Positions 22,660 through 34,012 of a stretch of 64,000 bases of DNA are shown here, one piece after another. Position 1 is the first letter of the stretch, and every line of letters begins with the position of its first letter. Below the pieces are notes generated by a model. It had not been told where the DNA came from. It was given only the letters and a program-made list of their open reading frames with translations, and made no database searches. The position numbers and the translations under genes were made by a program. This DNA is from Tubulanus polymorphus. Taxonomy: Eukaryota; Nemertea; Palaeonemertea; Tubulaniformes; Tubulanidae. The stretch covers positions 4,390,001 through 4,454,000 of the forward strand of contig NC_134036.1 of the NCBI RefSeq assembly GCF_964204645.1, given 5' to 3'.

Positions 22660-23040
22660 CGTTAAACTATCTATTTAGGTTATTCTTCTTCGGTGGGAAA
22701 TATCAACTCAGGTCATTCCTTGTTCAAAACATCATCAACGACGTCACGAACTGAATATAATTTGGCAAACATTTTGTGTGCCAATGAAATGAATAGATTT
22801 TCTAACTATACAAGCAGTAGATATCGGAATTGATGAATTCGGGGAAGTACGATAAATCGGGGTTCAATATTATGTTTGAAACAATAGGTTTGAAGCTATT
22901 TGTTTATAGTATACAGTTTTTATACCTGTTAATATTTTTTCCGTAACTTGGTACGCATTTTCTTTTGCTGTTTCATTGGCAATAGTCTTGTCTGATTATG
23001 GTGTATAAAAACAATAAACTTAAGTTCGATTATCTATAAT
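22660..23040 (+). mobile_element. Degenerate LINE 3' end
   Basis: Homologous to the LINE at 9561-9905. The peptide KYDKSGFNIMFE here corresponds to GKYIQSGFEYYI there, but stops and frameshifts interrupt it (for example TGATGA near 22827). It is followed by a T-rich 3' UTR and an AATAAACTTAAGTT end. It is older than the 9.6 kb copy. Confidence 0.5.
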
Positions 23041-23806
23041 CGATGCTACGCGACGTAAACGTTGCTATAGCGGACCTGACGGTTGGATACAGTATGCCCC
23101 CGTTAGTATCGAAGCACCTCGGCGTCGATTAGAATTTAGAAACGACAATTGTATAGTATAGTAACGCGTGACGACCGTATCGACGCGTGCCTCGGCGAAG
23201 AGTTGACGAGAGTCGAAGTCAAGAATCGATCATTTCCCTATAAGTGACGCCGCTCAATTCTGGACCCAGTTCAACGGCGGTTTTAAATCACACGACTTGC
23301 CTGAAGTTGTTAGATTTGTTTTAGAAGTAATACGCTCTTAGAACGGTCTTAAATCTAAGCCTTGACGACCGTGCAACTGATGGTCCCTTAGCTCGTGTTT
23401 TACAGTCGCGATATGAGTCTTAAAGTCACCTTAAATCATAAGACAGAGAGATCTTCTTAAGTTGTCGTAGATCGACTATAAAACCTAGATGGTCTGCGAC
23501 CTTAGCCACGTCACCGTGCACGGACCCAGTAACGTAGTCGCCACGCAAATCGTCATACATCATAATGACTGGTCGATTAGCAATATACGTTAGATAGTCT
23601 AAGATTGGTCATGAACCTAGGTGACCACGATAAAACTACTGATCCCATGACCTCGTAACCTTCTTTCAAGGCTTAACCGATTAGTTCATTCCAAGTTTAA
23701 AAACCAGATAAAAGTTTGAACCCAGATGAATTTATTCCTTCTCAAATGTAAGATCAAATACTATCTAAGTTCTACATCAAAGCAAACACATTAAGACCAA
23801 TCTTAA

Positions 23807-23988
23807 GGCGGGCGTAGGTCGGCCTTGCGACGGCTTGCGACTCATTGCGACGCAATTCATTACGACCGCCAGCGACGATCGCAACTAGGCGCACACAGTC
23901 GCCGATAATCGCGTGCAACCGACTAATGCCCCCACTTGCGACGCAACGCGACGATCGCATCGCGTCGCAAGGCCCACCTACGCCCGGC
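23807..23988. mobile_element. M-family MITE, copy 3 (short form)
   Basis: About 182 bases, preceded by CTTAA and followed by TTTAAA. Starts GGCGGGCGTAGGTCGGCC and ends CACCTACGCCCGGC. The interior has GCGACGATCGCAACTAGGCG, typical of the short form. Confidence 0.88.
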
Positions 23989-24162
23989 TTTAAAGTAACC
24001 TTAAATCATAAGACAAAGAGGTATTCATAAGTTGTCATAGATTGACTATAAAACAAAGATGGTCTACGACCTTAGCCGCGCGACCGTGCACGGACCCAGT
24101 AACGTAGTCGCCACGCAACTCGTCATACATCATAATGACTGGTCGATTAGCAATATAGATAG

Positions 24163-24810
24163 CGCGGTTGCGCCACCGCGTGGGATTTACGCGAAGCAGC
24201 AGAACACAAACATGGCCACTCTCTCAATTTTCAATGATAGAAATCGTGTGTGCATTTCAATTATTTCGACTGTTTGGGTTTTAAGGAACAATATAAGTTG
24301 ATGATGTGATATGGCGATTTTAATTAATGATAATTCCGCGGTGAAGCTAATCACGAACGGTGCCGATTGAGTGTACAGCTGCCAAAAACACTGAAATGTG
24401 CGTAGTTGCGTAACTATTTGCAGTGAATTGCAGACGAAACATGAAGCCTTAACGGCCGTTTTGAAAAAAATTATACCAATCGCAATTCTAAAATAAAAAT
24501 GAGATAGAACCTAAGTTGAAATTCTGGCCATTTCTAAAATGTTATTACTAATTTTTAGTCAGTGCGGAACGTTTAGTTTTCCAACAATAATGAGGGGTGG
24601 TAGGTAGTCATGTAATTCAAGTCATCATTTATTACACGTTAATTCCGTGTTGTTGAAAAGCTCGCGAGTCCTGGACCAAACCCCAATGAACAATGTGATC
24701 TGTGTGCTGGCAACAAATGCACACAGATCACACTACACTACCCATTACACACTCCAGTACCCACAGCTTTCATATATCCATCCAAATATTTAGTGTCTTT
24801 CTTCCTGGGT
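24163..24810 (+). mobile_element. R element, copy 1 (5'-truncated, plus orientation)
   Basis: About 648 bases, the reverse complement of 28056-28722 and 36519-37195. It lacks the first bases (GACGTATCGGCCCC) found in the other two copies but shares the CTTCCTGGGT end, so truncation is at the end I call 5'. It contains an ATG-initiated short frame (MATLSIFNDRNRVCISI...) and, further on, a frame encoding NEQCDLCAGNKCTQITLHYP. No RT or transposase motif is visible. Confidence 0.82.
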
Positions 24811-25051
24811 GACCACGATACAACTACTGACCCCATGACCTCGTAACCTTCTCTCAAGGCTTAACCGATTAGCTCATTCCAAGTTTAAAAACCAGATAAT
24901 AGTTTGAACCCAGATGAACTTATTCCTTCTCGAATGTAAGATCAAAGACCGGGGCACTTATATCCTCGATACCAGCGTTTTTCAGACACGTTTTGTGTAG
25001 ATCTAAGACCTCAAACTTCATCATAGCACATCTAACAACTTAAAACCTTAA

Positions 25052-25234
25052 GGCGGGCGTAGGTCGGCCTTGCGACGGCTTGCGACTCATTGCGACGCGA
25101 TTTACTGCGACCGCCAGCGACGATCGCAACTAGGCGCACACAGTCGCCGATAATCGAGTGCAACCGACTTATTCCCCCACTTGCGACGCCACGCGACGAT
25201 CGCATCGCGTCGCAAGGCCGACCTACGCCCAGCT
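25052..25234. mobile_element. M-family MITE, copy 4 (short form)
   Basis: Preceded by CCTTAA. Ends GACCTACGCCCAGCTTTA. Same short interior as copies 3, 6 and 9. Confidence 0.88.
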
Positions 25235-25345
25235 TTAGGATTTAGGGGCACTTATATCCTCGATGCCAGCGTTTTTCAGACACGTTTTATGTAGATTTAA
25301 GACCTCAAACTTCAACATAGCACATCTAACAACTTAAAACCTTAA

Positions 25346-25805
25346 GGCAGGGGTAGGTCGGCCTTGCGACGGCTTGCGACTCACTGCGACCGCCAGCGAC
25401 GATCGCGTCGCAACGACTCACCGACTCAACGACTCAACGATGTTACTGGTGACTATTGTCCTCAGAGTTTCTTTATTTAGGTACAACACAAGCAACACTG
25501 GAACTGTGGGTAACCCATATAGAAAATGCGGAACAGAATCGTATGTAGAACACGAGCCCACGTGACCGTGGAACTGGATCCCGAGTTGAAATGAACCCAA
25601 AAAACTGTGGAACTGGTTACGGAGTCAAAAAATACCCACGCAACTGCTGAACTGGATTCAGAGTCAATCATCACGCAACTACTGTGGAACTGGATCCAAC
25701 TAGTCGCACACAGTCGCTGACAACCGCATCGCAACCGACTTGCGCGGCCACTTGTGACGCAATGCGACGATCGCGTCGCGTCGCAAGGCCGACCTACGCC
25801 TGGCT
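25346..25805. mobile_element. M-family MITE, copy 5 (long form with foreign insert)
   Basis: The termini match the short form, but about 260 internal bases (25437-25700) match the S7 locus at 30315-30580: ACTGGTGACTATTGTC, GGTACAACACAAGCAAC, then GTGGAACTGGATCC units. The MITE interior resumes at CTAGTCGCACACAGTCGC. The 112-codon minus-strand frame here is a by-product. Confidence 0.88.
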
Positions 25806-26283
25806 TTAAAGTCACCTAAAATCATAACACAAAGAGGTACTCTTAAGTTGTCGTAGATTGACGATAAAACCAAGATGGTCTACGACCTTAGCCGCGCGAC
25901 CGCGCACGGACCCAGTAACGTAGTCGCCACGCAAGTCGCCATACATCATAATGACTGGTCGATTAGCAATATCCGTTAGATCGTCCATGACTGATCATAA
26001 ACCTAGGTGACCACGATATAATGACTGACCCCGACCTCGTAAACTTCTTTCAAGGCTCAACCGATTAGTTCATTCCAAGTTTAAAAACCCGATAAAAGTT
26101 TGAACCCAGATGAACTTATTCCTCCTCGAATGTAAGATCAAAGACTATCTAAGTTCTACAGCAAAGCAAACACATTAAGACCGGGTCACTTATATCCTCG
26201 ATGCCAGCGTTTTTCAGACACGTTTTAGTTAGATTTAAGACCTCAAACTTCATCATAGCACATCTAACAACTTAAAACCTTAA

Positions 26284-26465
26284 GGCGGGCGTAGGTCGGC
26301 CTTGCGACGGCTTGCGACTCATTGCGACGCGATTCACTGCGATCGCCAGCGACGATCGCAACTAGGCGCACACAGTCGCCGATAATCGAGTGCAACCGAC
26401 TTATGCCCCCACTTGCGACGCCACGCGACGATCGCATCGCGTCGCAAGGCCCACCTACGCCCGGA
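26284..26465. mobile_element. M-family MITE, copy 6 (short form)
   Basis: Equivalent to copy 4 in the next tandem unit. Preceded by CCTTAA; the right end is followed by ATTTAGGATTTAGGGG. Confidence 0.88.
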
Positions 26466-26574
26466 TTTAGGATTTAGGGGCACTTATATCCTCGATGCCA
26501 GCGTTTTTCAGACGTTTTATGTAGATTAAGACCCCAAAATTCACCATAGCACATCTAACAACTTAAAACCTTAA

Positions 26575-27030
26575 GGCGGGGGTAGGTCGGCCTTGCGACG
26601 GCTTGCGACTCACTGCGACCGCCAGCGACGATCGCGTCGCAACGACTCAGCGACTCAACGACTCACCGTTACTGGTGACTGTGGTCTTCGGAGCTTCTTG
26701 ATTTAGGTACAACACAAGCAACGCTGGAACTGTGGGTAACCCATATACAAAATGCGGAACAGAATCTTACGTAGAACACAAGCCCACGTAACCGTGGAAC
26801 TAGATCCCGAGTTGAAATGAACATAAAAAACTGTGGAACTGGTTACGGAGTCAAAAAATACCCGCGCAACTGCGGAACTGGATTCAGAGTCAATCATCAC
26901 GCAACTACTGTGGAACTGGATCCAACTAGTCGCACACAGTCGCTGACAACCGCATCGCAACCGACTTGCGCGGCCACTTGTGACGCAATGCGACGATCGC
27001 GTCGCGTCGCAAGGCCGACCTACGCCTGGC
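26575..27030. mobile_element. M-family MITE, copy 7 (long form with foreign insert)
   Basis: Closely similar to copy 5 with the same S7-derived insert, so it arose by tandem duplication of the unit and not by an independent capture. Confidence 0.88.
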
Positions 27031-27493
27031 TTTAAAGTCACCTAAAATCATAACACAAAGAGGTCTTCTTAAGTTGTCGTAGATTGACTATAAAACTAAG
27101 AAGGTCTACGACCTTAGCCGCACGACCGCGCACGGACCCAGTAACGTAGTCGCCACGCAAATCGTCATACATCATAATGACTGGTCGATTAGCAATATCC
27201 GTTAGATCGTCCATGACTGGTCATAAACCTAGATGACCCCATTACCTCGTAAACTTCTTTCAAGGCTTAACCGATTAGTTCATTCCAAGTTTAAAAACCA
27301 GATAAAAGTTTGAACCCAGATGAACTTATTCCTTCTCGAATGTAAGATCAAAGACTATCTAAGTTCTACAGCAAAGCAAACACATTAAGACCGGGGCACT
27401 TATATCCTCGATGCCAGCGTTTTTCAGACACGTTTAGTGTAGTTCTAAGACCTCAAACTTCATCATAGCACATCTAACAACTTAAAACCTTAA

Positions 27494-27949
27494 GGCGGGG
27501 GTAGGTCGGCCTTGCGACGGCTTGCGACTCACTGCGACCGCCAGCGACGATCGCGTCGCAACGACTCAGCGACTCAACGACTCACCGTTACTGGTGACTG
27601 TGGTCTTCGGAGCTTCTTGATTTAGGTACAACACAAGCAACGCTGGAACTGTGGGTAACCCATATACAAAATGCGGAACAGAATCTTACGTAGAACACAA
27701 GCCCACGTAACCGTGGAACTAGATCCCGAGTTGAAATGAACCCAAAAAACTGTGGAACTGGTTACGGAGTCAAATAATACCCACGCAACTGCGGAACTGG
27801 ATTCGGAGTCAATCATCACGCAATTTCTGTGGAACTGGATCCAACTAGTCGCACACAGTCGCTGACAACCGCATCGCAACCGACTTGCGCGGCCACTTGT
27901 GACGCAATGCGACGATCGCGACGCGTCGCAAGGCCCACCTACGCCCGGC
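27494..27949. mobile_element. M-family MITE, copy 8 (long form with foreign insert)
   Basis: Third long form. The tandem unit containing it lacks the short MITE and one GGGGCACTTAT spacer present in the other units, giving a ~0.92-kb spacing in place of 1.23 kb. Confidence 0.88.
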
Positions 27950-28055
27950 TTTAAAGTCACCTTAAATCATAACACAAAGAGGTATTCTTAAGTTGTCGTA
28001 GATTGACGATAAAACCAAGATAGTCTACGACCTTAGCAGCGCGACCGTGCACGGA

Positions 28056-28722
28056 CCCAGGAAGAAAGCCACTAAATATTTGGATGGATATATGAAAGCT
28101 GTGGGTACTGGAGTGTGTAATGGGTAGTGTAGTGTGATCTGTGTGCATTTGTGGCCAACACACAGATCACATTGTTCATTGGGGTTTGGTCCAGGACTCG
28201 CGAGATTTTCAACAACACGGAAGTAATGTGTAATAAATGATGACTTAAATTGCATGACTACCTACCACCCCTCATTATTGTTGGAAAACTAATCGTTCCG
28301 CACTGACTAAAAATTAGTAATAACATTTTAGAAATGGCCAGAATTTTAACTAAGGTTCTATCTCATTTTTATTTTACAATTGCGATTGGTATAAATTTTT
28401 TTTAAACGGCCGTTAAGGCATCATGTTTCGTCTGCAATTCACTGCAAATAGTTACGCAACTACGCACATTTCAGTGTTTTTGGCAGCTGTACACTCAATC
28501 GGCACCGTTCGTGACTAGCTTCACCGCGGAATTATCATTAATTAACATCGCCATATCACATCATCAACTTATATTGTGCCTTAAAACCCTAACAGCCGAA
28601 ATAATTGAAATGCACACACGATTTCTATCATTGAAAATTGAGAGAGTGGCCATGTTTGTGTTCTGCTGCTTCGCGTAAATCCCGCGCGGTTGCGCGACTG
28701 CGCGGAGTGGGGCCGATACGTC
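28056..28722 (-). mobile_element. R element, copy 2 (full-length, minus orientation)
   Basis: Inserted within the spacer: the sequence reads GGACCCAG, then the element, then CCAGTAACGTAG, whereas uninterrupted spacers read GGACCCAGTAACGTAG. That gives a probable CCAG target duplication. On the minus strand it runs from GACGTATCGGCCCCACTC to CTTCCTGGG. The same short frames are present as in copy 1, with conservative differences (CDLCVGHKCTQ). Confidence 0.85.
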
Positions 28723-29002
28723 CAGTAACGTAGTCGCCTAGTAAGTCGTCATACATCATAATGACTGGTCGATTAGCAATATACGATAGATAGTCTAAGT
28801 TTGGTCATAAACCTAGGTGTCCACGATACAACTTCTGACCCCATGACCTCAAAACCTTCTTCCAAGGCTCAACCGATTAGTTCATTCCAAGTTTAAAAAC
28901 CAGATAAAAGTTTGAACCCAGATGAACTTATTCCTTCTCAAATGTAAGACCAAAGACTATCTAAGTTCTACAGCAAAGCAAACACATTAAGACCAATCTT
29001 AA

Positions 29003-29184
29003 GGCGGGCGTAGGTCGGCCTTGCGACGGCTTGCGACTCATTGCGACGCGATTCACTGCGACCGCCAGCGACGATCGCAACTAGGCGCACACAGTCGCCG
29101 ATAATCGCGTGCAACCGACTTATGCCCCCACTTGCGACGCAACTCGACGATCGCATCGCGTCGCGAGGCCCACCTACGCCCGGC
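29003..29184. mobile_element. M-family MITE, copy 9 (short form)
   Basis: Preceded by CTTAA. Right end CACCTACGCCCGGC followed by TTTTGG. Most like copy 3, including the same left-flanking words (AAACACATTAAGACCAATC). Confidence 0.88.
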
Positions 29185-29300
29185 TTTTGGATTTAGGGGC
29201 ACTTATATCCTCGATGCCAGCGTTTTTCAGACACGTTTTAGTTAGATTTAAGACCTCGAACTTCATCATAGCACATCTAACAACTTAAAACCTTAGTCTC

Positions 29301-30314
29301 AGCTTGATTCCACTTTTGGCCTCATGTCACACGACTGCACCCCAGTGCCCTAACTATGAACTCGCTCTGCCAGAAACTTTTATAGGCCCTTCACAGCCGA
29401 ACTATACCATAAATAATGGTTTCCTGATGTAATTGCGAATTAAGTTTCACTCAAGGACGAATAAACGAGAAAATGGTAACGGAACGTGGCTGGTCATATC
29501 AGTTTACAGCCGATTTTTTTTTAGAGCCGAATTCAGAGGCGAGAAACTAATGAGCTACGCCGTCGCAGTCTGATGATGGCGGTCAAAAATTAGAAATGAT
29601 ATATCTAGCTATTTTCGTCCAGGAAACATCATAATGAATTACGCCCGATGAAAAAAATTTTGTTTACTTAAATTGGTATAAGTTCTTTTTTTTGCCCGGA
29701 GACCCCGGCGAACCAAAACTTTTCAACCAAGTTCGCAGCGAAAGGGTGAGAATGGCTTTGAGTTTGGGACGTTGAACTGTTCAAGCAAGCCGCGTGCTCG
29801 AGGGTAACATAGCCATCGTAATACTGAAAACAATCGACTCGATGCAGCAAATCTATGTATTATACATATAGACTATCAGACTATCAAATTCCGACAACGA
29901 CGTGGACCATCGAGGAAATTTCGTTATCGAATCGCGGCGTGGGTGGCCGTTTAATTAGATAATCTCCACTCGCGATAGATACTCGTCGCGGACGAGAGGT
30001 TGCTGCCCGTCTGAGGAGGTGCCGCGGATAGAATCGGCAAGCGGGACACAAAGGCGTAGCGATACACTAAATGAACCCCGTTACAACAAGTGTTATGCTC
30101 GTTATAACCGATACTATAGATTGTTTTAAGCTATTTCCTAAAATCATAAAAGTTCTTCTATTTGGGACAAATACCGAGGTGTGTAATTAACCTATGATAA
30201 ATCGTGATAACCGAAATCGTTACTAAGAGGGGCCACTGTATATTTATGTTTTGGCGCCACTTTTTACGACGAGGTTAACCAACGCCTATGCCAAAATACA
30301 TGCATACCGACCCT
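29301..30314. other. Non-coding stretch
   Basis: Unique-looking DNA beyond the nested array. No supported feature. Confidence 0.35.
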
Positions 30315-30700
30315 GCGTTACTGGTGACTATGGTCTTCAGAGTTTCTTGTTTTAGGTACAACACAAGCAACGCTGGAACTGTGGGTAGCCCATACACAGA
30401 ATGAGGAAATGAATCTTGCGTAGAAAATGAGCCCACGTAACCGTTGAACTGGATCCCGAGTTGAAATGAACCCACAAAACCGTGGAACTGGTTCCGGAGT
30501 CAAATAATACCCACGCAACTGCGGAACTGGATTCAGAGTCAATCAAAACCCGCACAACTGCTGTGGAACTGGATCCAGAGACAAATTGAATTCACAAAAC
30601 GCTTTAACTAGGGCCCGAGAGACAAGTTAAACCCACACAACGGCGGAACTGGATTCAGCGTCAAATTAAACCCACACAAAAAGAGACAACTGAAACCACT
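30315..30700 (+). repeat. S7 minisatellite locus (about 40-base unit), array 1
   Basis: A leader (ACTGGTGACTATGGTC, GGTACAACACAAGCAACG) is followed by degenerate units of GGAACTGGATCCAGAG, TCAAATTAAACCCACAC and AACTGC. The leader plus first units are what is found inside the three long M-family MITEs. Related arrays: 44738-45112 and 45257-45420. Confidence 0.82.
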
Positions 30701-31282
30701 GACAAATCAAAGTCATTATTTATACAGAATTGAGCACATTTCGTTCAATTCAAATATAGACGATGACTCATTTTTGAAACTATACCAACGCGCGTCTATT
30801 AGACGACGCATCGATTCGATCCTATTAAAGAACCACGACGAGAGCGGGTTTGTTACACGCACGCGCAGACGGCGAATAACCCGCGGTCATAGTCGATACT
30901 GAAACATTTATCCGATCATTTGTAGAGTTTAATCACCGGGTAAACCCTGCCTACGGGCATCGGCGCCGTGACACCGAGCATCGATAGACAAAAACTAAAA
31001 ATGTCAACCGTTATTTAAACTTTTCTCGAATATGTGTACGCAATTTATCTGTCACTCTGCGCGTTGTTGGTCGTCGATTCGGTAAAGCTAAACATTAAAT
31101 TGATCGGTCTCCGCTTAGGTATTTGTTAAATGCCCCGTTAACTAATACGGCTATGTTTAACGATACATTATATAGATTTTATATTTGAACCTTTTCGGGT
31201 AGTCGGTCCTTCAATTCTGTATCAGCATTGAACTAATCCCCTCCAATGAAACCTACCACTAACCTAATGGAGTAATAATACC
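30701..31282. other. Non-coding stretch
   Basis: Nothing supported. Confidence 0.3.
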
Positions 31283-31385
31283 TCACAATCGTGAGTTAGA
31301 GTTAACTCCGAGTTAAAATTAGTTAATTTTCAATGAGTTAACTGTGGTAATGTCTTAACTCACAATATTGTGGAACTGGATCCAG
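31283..31385. mobile_element. Small palindromic MITE
   Basis: Left TCACAATCGTGAGTTA and right TTAACTCACAATATTGTGG form inverted arms around AGTTAAAATTAGTTAATTTT. Related to 15549-15628 and 40101-40215 by the GTTAACTC and GAACTGGATCC words. Confidence 0.5.
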
Positions 31386-32095
31386 TCCAATTACTCAAAG
31401 TACCAACAGGGGCGCACGGTTAGGAAATCAGTCAGTCAGTACTCTACAGGCACTAGAGTGGCCGGAATGGCCGCGCTCTGATACTCTGACGTGTATGGAC
31501 TAATAACTTATCATCATTCTAGGCATTGTCTCTCATCATTGCGAAATCATTGATCAACGATGTTTGTATATATACAATGTACGCTTATCCGTATACACAG
31601 TTTAGTAACTAGATATCTTTGTGTCTGTTGAATATAAACGACCACGCCCGTCTCTCAAATATACCAGAAAGCGGCAGTTGATAATACGATCCCCGCACGC
31701 GCGCTTCAAACGTATCTTATTAATCAAACAAGTAGCAAAATCGCGACAACGAACGAACACAAAGAAGCGACGCGACTGTCGACCGAGCAAAAGTAAAATC
31801 ATTGCAATGTTGTTTTTTTTCTCATTTAAGTAAAAACAGAGCGGCCAATTTCACTTTTCTGTAAGGATCATTATTGAATTATGGAAAAAATTGTTCGGTG
31901 TAAACTATTGGTATTAAACTATGGCGTAAGACCCTCGGGATTAATATCAATCATAGCTCTATTTCTATTTTCCTTTAATACGGAACAGGTCGGCCAATTT
32001 CTGGGCTTCTGCGATACCAGCAACTAACAAGTTGACTTTTTGTAACGAGAATTTTCGTGGAAATATGAAAAAATGGTATAAGTCCGTCGATAACA
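31386..32095. other. Non-coding stretch
   Basis: Unique DNA. Open frames at 31602-31833 overlap on opposite strands and have no recognisable features. Confidence 0.3.
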
Positions 32096-32385
32096 TTAAT
32101 CATATATTTCTGTACACATCAAACAGAAGTCAAATTGATCGGAAATGGGGAAGGAAATGATGCGCTCGTGGTCGGGCTCGTATTTAAAAGCTACTTTGCA
32201 CACCGGGGCTTTCTTAGCTATGGAATGAACGTCCGAACAATCTGGAAATGGCTGAAAGTTGTAACACCTTGCCCGGCGACGACTTTCAAATGAATATACT
32301 GGTAAATCATCATCCTTTCGTAGACGTATACGAAAGACCAGCGAAATACGAAAAAGCACTGCTATTGTCAGAACTAACGATACAA
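32096..32385 (-). CDS. Candidate 3'-terminal exon: membrane segment plus tail
   Basis: On the minus strand an acceptor-like TTCAAATTCTAG (AG at 32387-32386) is followed by 290 open bases to a TAA/TGA-class stop at 32096-32098. The first two bases complete a split codon. The 95-residue product starts with a hydrophobic run, VSLVLTIAVLFRISLVF, then basic residues RIRLRK, then a ~70-residue polar tail with five Cys (CYNFQPFPDCSDV, APVCKVAFKY, FCLMCTEIYD). This layout, a membrane segment with positive-inside flank then tail, fits the last exon of a single-pass receptor. The Arg inside the hydrophobic run weakens that reading. No family recognised and no upstream exon located; repeats occupy 32.7-33.2 kb. 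Confidence 0.35.
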
Positions 32386-32721
32386 CTAGAATTTGAAGTA
32401 TTCATCGATGGACCTTCGATCCATTAAAAATGCACATCTATGACTTGATTAGGGGCAGCGGTTAAAAGAACCAACGTTAAGGCCAACTAAAAAGCATTGG
32501 CATCAGACATCATCCTGGACTTCGAATTACAAAAAAAGAAATTGCTTGAATGCGAGAAAAGAACCGACGTTTAAAAGGCGCATCATTTTTCATGGGTTCG
32601 GCCAAAAAGCGCTAGCGAGAGAGGGCTCATACACAGGCGCGTCTAGCGCATATCAAAGCTGCAACACTCTTGGAAAATGATATACTATTCAAACGATACG
32701 ATAAAAGCTAAAATATAGGAC

Positions 32722-33180
32722 CAGTTGCACGGTCGGGGCTTAGATTTATGACCGCAGTTATACGGCTGATCTAGCACAATTAAAACCAGTCCCAGACCAG
32801 CTATAGCCGAACTAACAACTCAAGACCAGTCTTAGCTGATACTTATACTAAATCCAAACTAAAAAACCCAGACTTATCTAAGCCCGTTTTGTTTATATAT
32901 GCAAATCCTACAGCGTAGGACTTAGTCAAAGCTAATTTTTAGCCAGAATTCTTACAATTCAATACCGGTCAACGCTCAATTCGTTCGATAGCCAATCTAA
33001 CCAATCGACTGCCCATTTTTCCTATAACCATTCTGAAAACTGACGACCATTGTAAGCTCATTTTTTTATCTTTCATGATAAGTCAATGCTCATTTTTACC
33101 CATAGCCAATCTAACAAAAATGAAGTGAAGTCTTAAGATTCGCGAGCGCTTAAATTAAAAAGTAAGACACGACTAGTGCA
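32722..33180. mobile_element. Degenerate GGCCAGTTGCA-family MITE(s)
   Basis: Begins ACCAGTTGCACGGTCGGGGC and carries repeated words CCAATCTAACAA, AAGACCAGTCTTAG and CTATAGCC on both arms, ending near AGTGCAACTGATCCCT. It is a decayed, probably composite member of the family whose clean copy is at 45114-45256. Confidence 0.5.
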
Positions 33181-33789
33181 ACTGATCCCTCATATAAACT
33201 GATGTATACACGTACATACCTCCAGTGTCGGCGGCAGTATTTGCGGAAAGCTGCGGAATCATCATACTACGAAATGCCGTTAGGGGGAGTCACTGAATAA
33301 AACCGTTTTAAACAGGACGATGATGACGACGACGACGACGACGATCACGACGACAAATGACAATATATTTACAGCACAGGCGATTTAGATATAATTCTTT
33401 TATGATGCTATATTATGATTATGACGTTTAAAACCGCACACACGACGGACAATATCAAGAAGAGAGACGGCTTCAGGTGACCGACCGACTGACTGACTGA
33501 CAATATCTATAGATATAGCTTATAAATGACTGAGTCGCCGACCTGATTTTTTTTTGTTTCGAATCGTCGCCGGCTCGTCAGCAGCAGATCCGTGTGTGAC
33601 GACAACGATGCTCGACCAAAACTCGTCCTAATATTCGCCGTTTCGTTTAAACTACAGTTCTCCGCGAGTTCCCTATACGCGTTCGGCGGCTAATATAGTT
33701 TACGCTCTGTTCTTCTAAGCGATCAGTCAGTTTTCCTCCCGTCTTCAGATTCGAGTAAATCAATTCTTGACGATAATACTGTTTTCCAG
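33181..33789. other. Non-coding stretch with GAC microsatellite
   Basis: (GAC)n near 33326-33345, and ACTGACTG near 33485-33500. Otherwise nothing supported. Confidence 0.35.
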
Positions 33790-34012
33790 CTTTTTATTCA
33801 AACGCTATGCCCGTTTGTGGACTAAGTATACATCTACTACGATGTTCGTTAGTTTCCTTATCTTGAATATCTTCCTTCCGAAGCCGAGTCGAAAACACGG
33901 GCACGAAACTGACGAGCGAAATGGTTTGAAGCAATTTTTGAATTATCGACCGAATAATATTATGACGGACCAGGATGCGAGCTATCCTTATATTTCATCT
34001 ATCGACTCTTGA
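33790..34012 (+). CDS. Candidate 3'-terminal coding exon, unknown product
   Basis: A strong acceptor (ATACTGTTTTCCAG, AG at 33788-33789) is followed by one split-codon base and 73 codons to a TGA at 34010-34012. The product would read FLFKRYARLWTKYTSTTMFV, a short hydrophobic run SFLILNIFLP, then a polar tail ending SYPYISSIDS. No repeat overlaps it. Two further overlapping plus-strand open frames follow to 34405 but lack an independent signal. No domain recognised; the acceptor is the main support. Confidence 0.3.

Larger units (their letters stand above)
23258..29300. repeat. Nested, tandemly duplicated repeat array
   Basis: A 6-kb composite. Repeated spacers share GGACCCAGTAACGTAGTCG (23521, 24091, 25908, 27135 and, split by an insertion, 28051/28723) and GGGGCACTTATATCCTCGAT (near 24953, 25249, 26476, 27394 and 29202). 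M-family MITEs and R elements sit between them. A 1.23-kb unit is repeated at 25346 and 26575 (MITE starts), with a shorter third unit at 27494. Confidence 0.85.

Noticed and set aside
25477-27960. Three 112-codon minus-strand frames
   Set aside because: They are identical by-products of the three long M-family MITEs and the captured minisatellite.
23258-29300. CRISPR array
   Set aside because: Repeats are long, nested transposon units with inverted termini, not short repeats with unique equal-length spacers; the sequence is eukaryotic in character.
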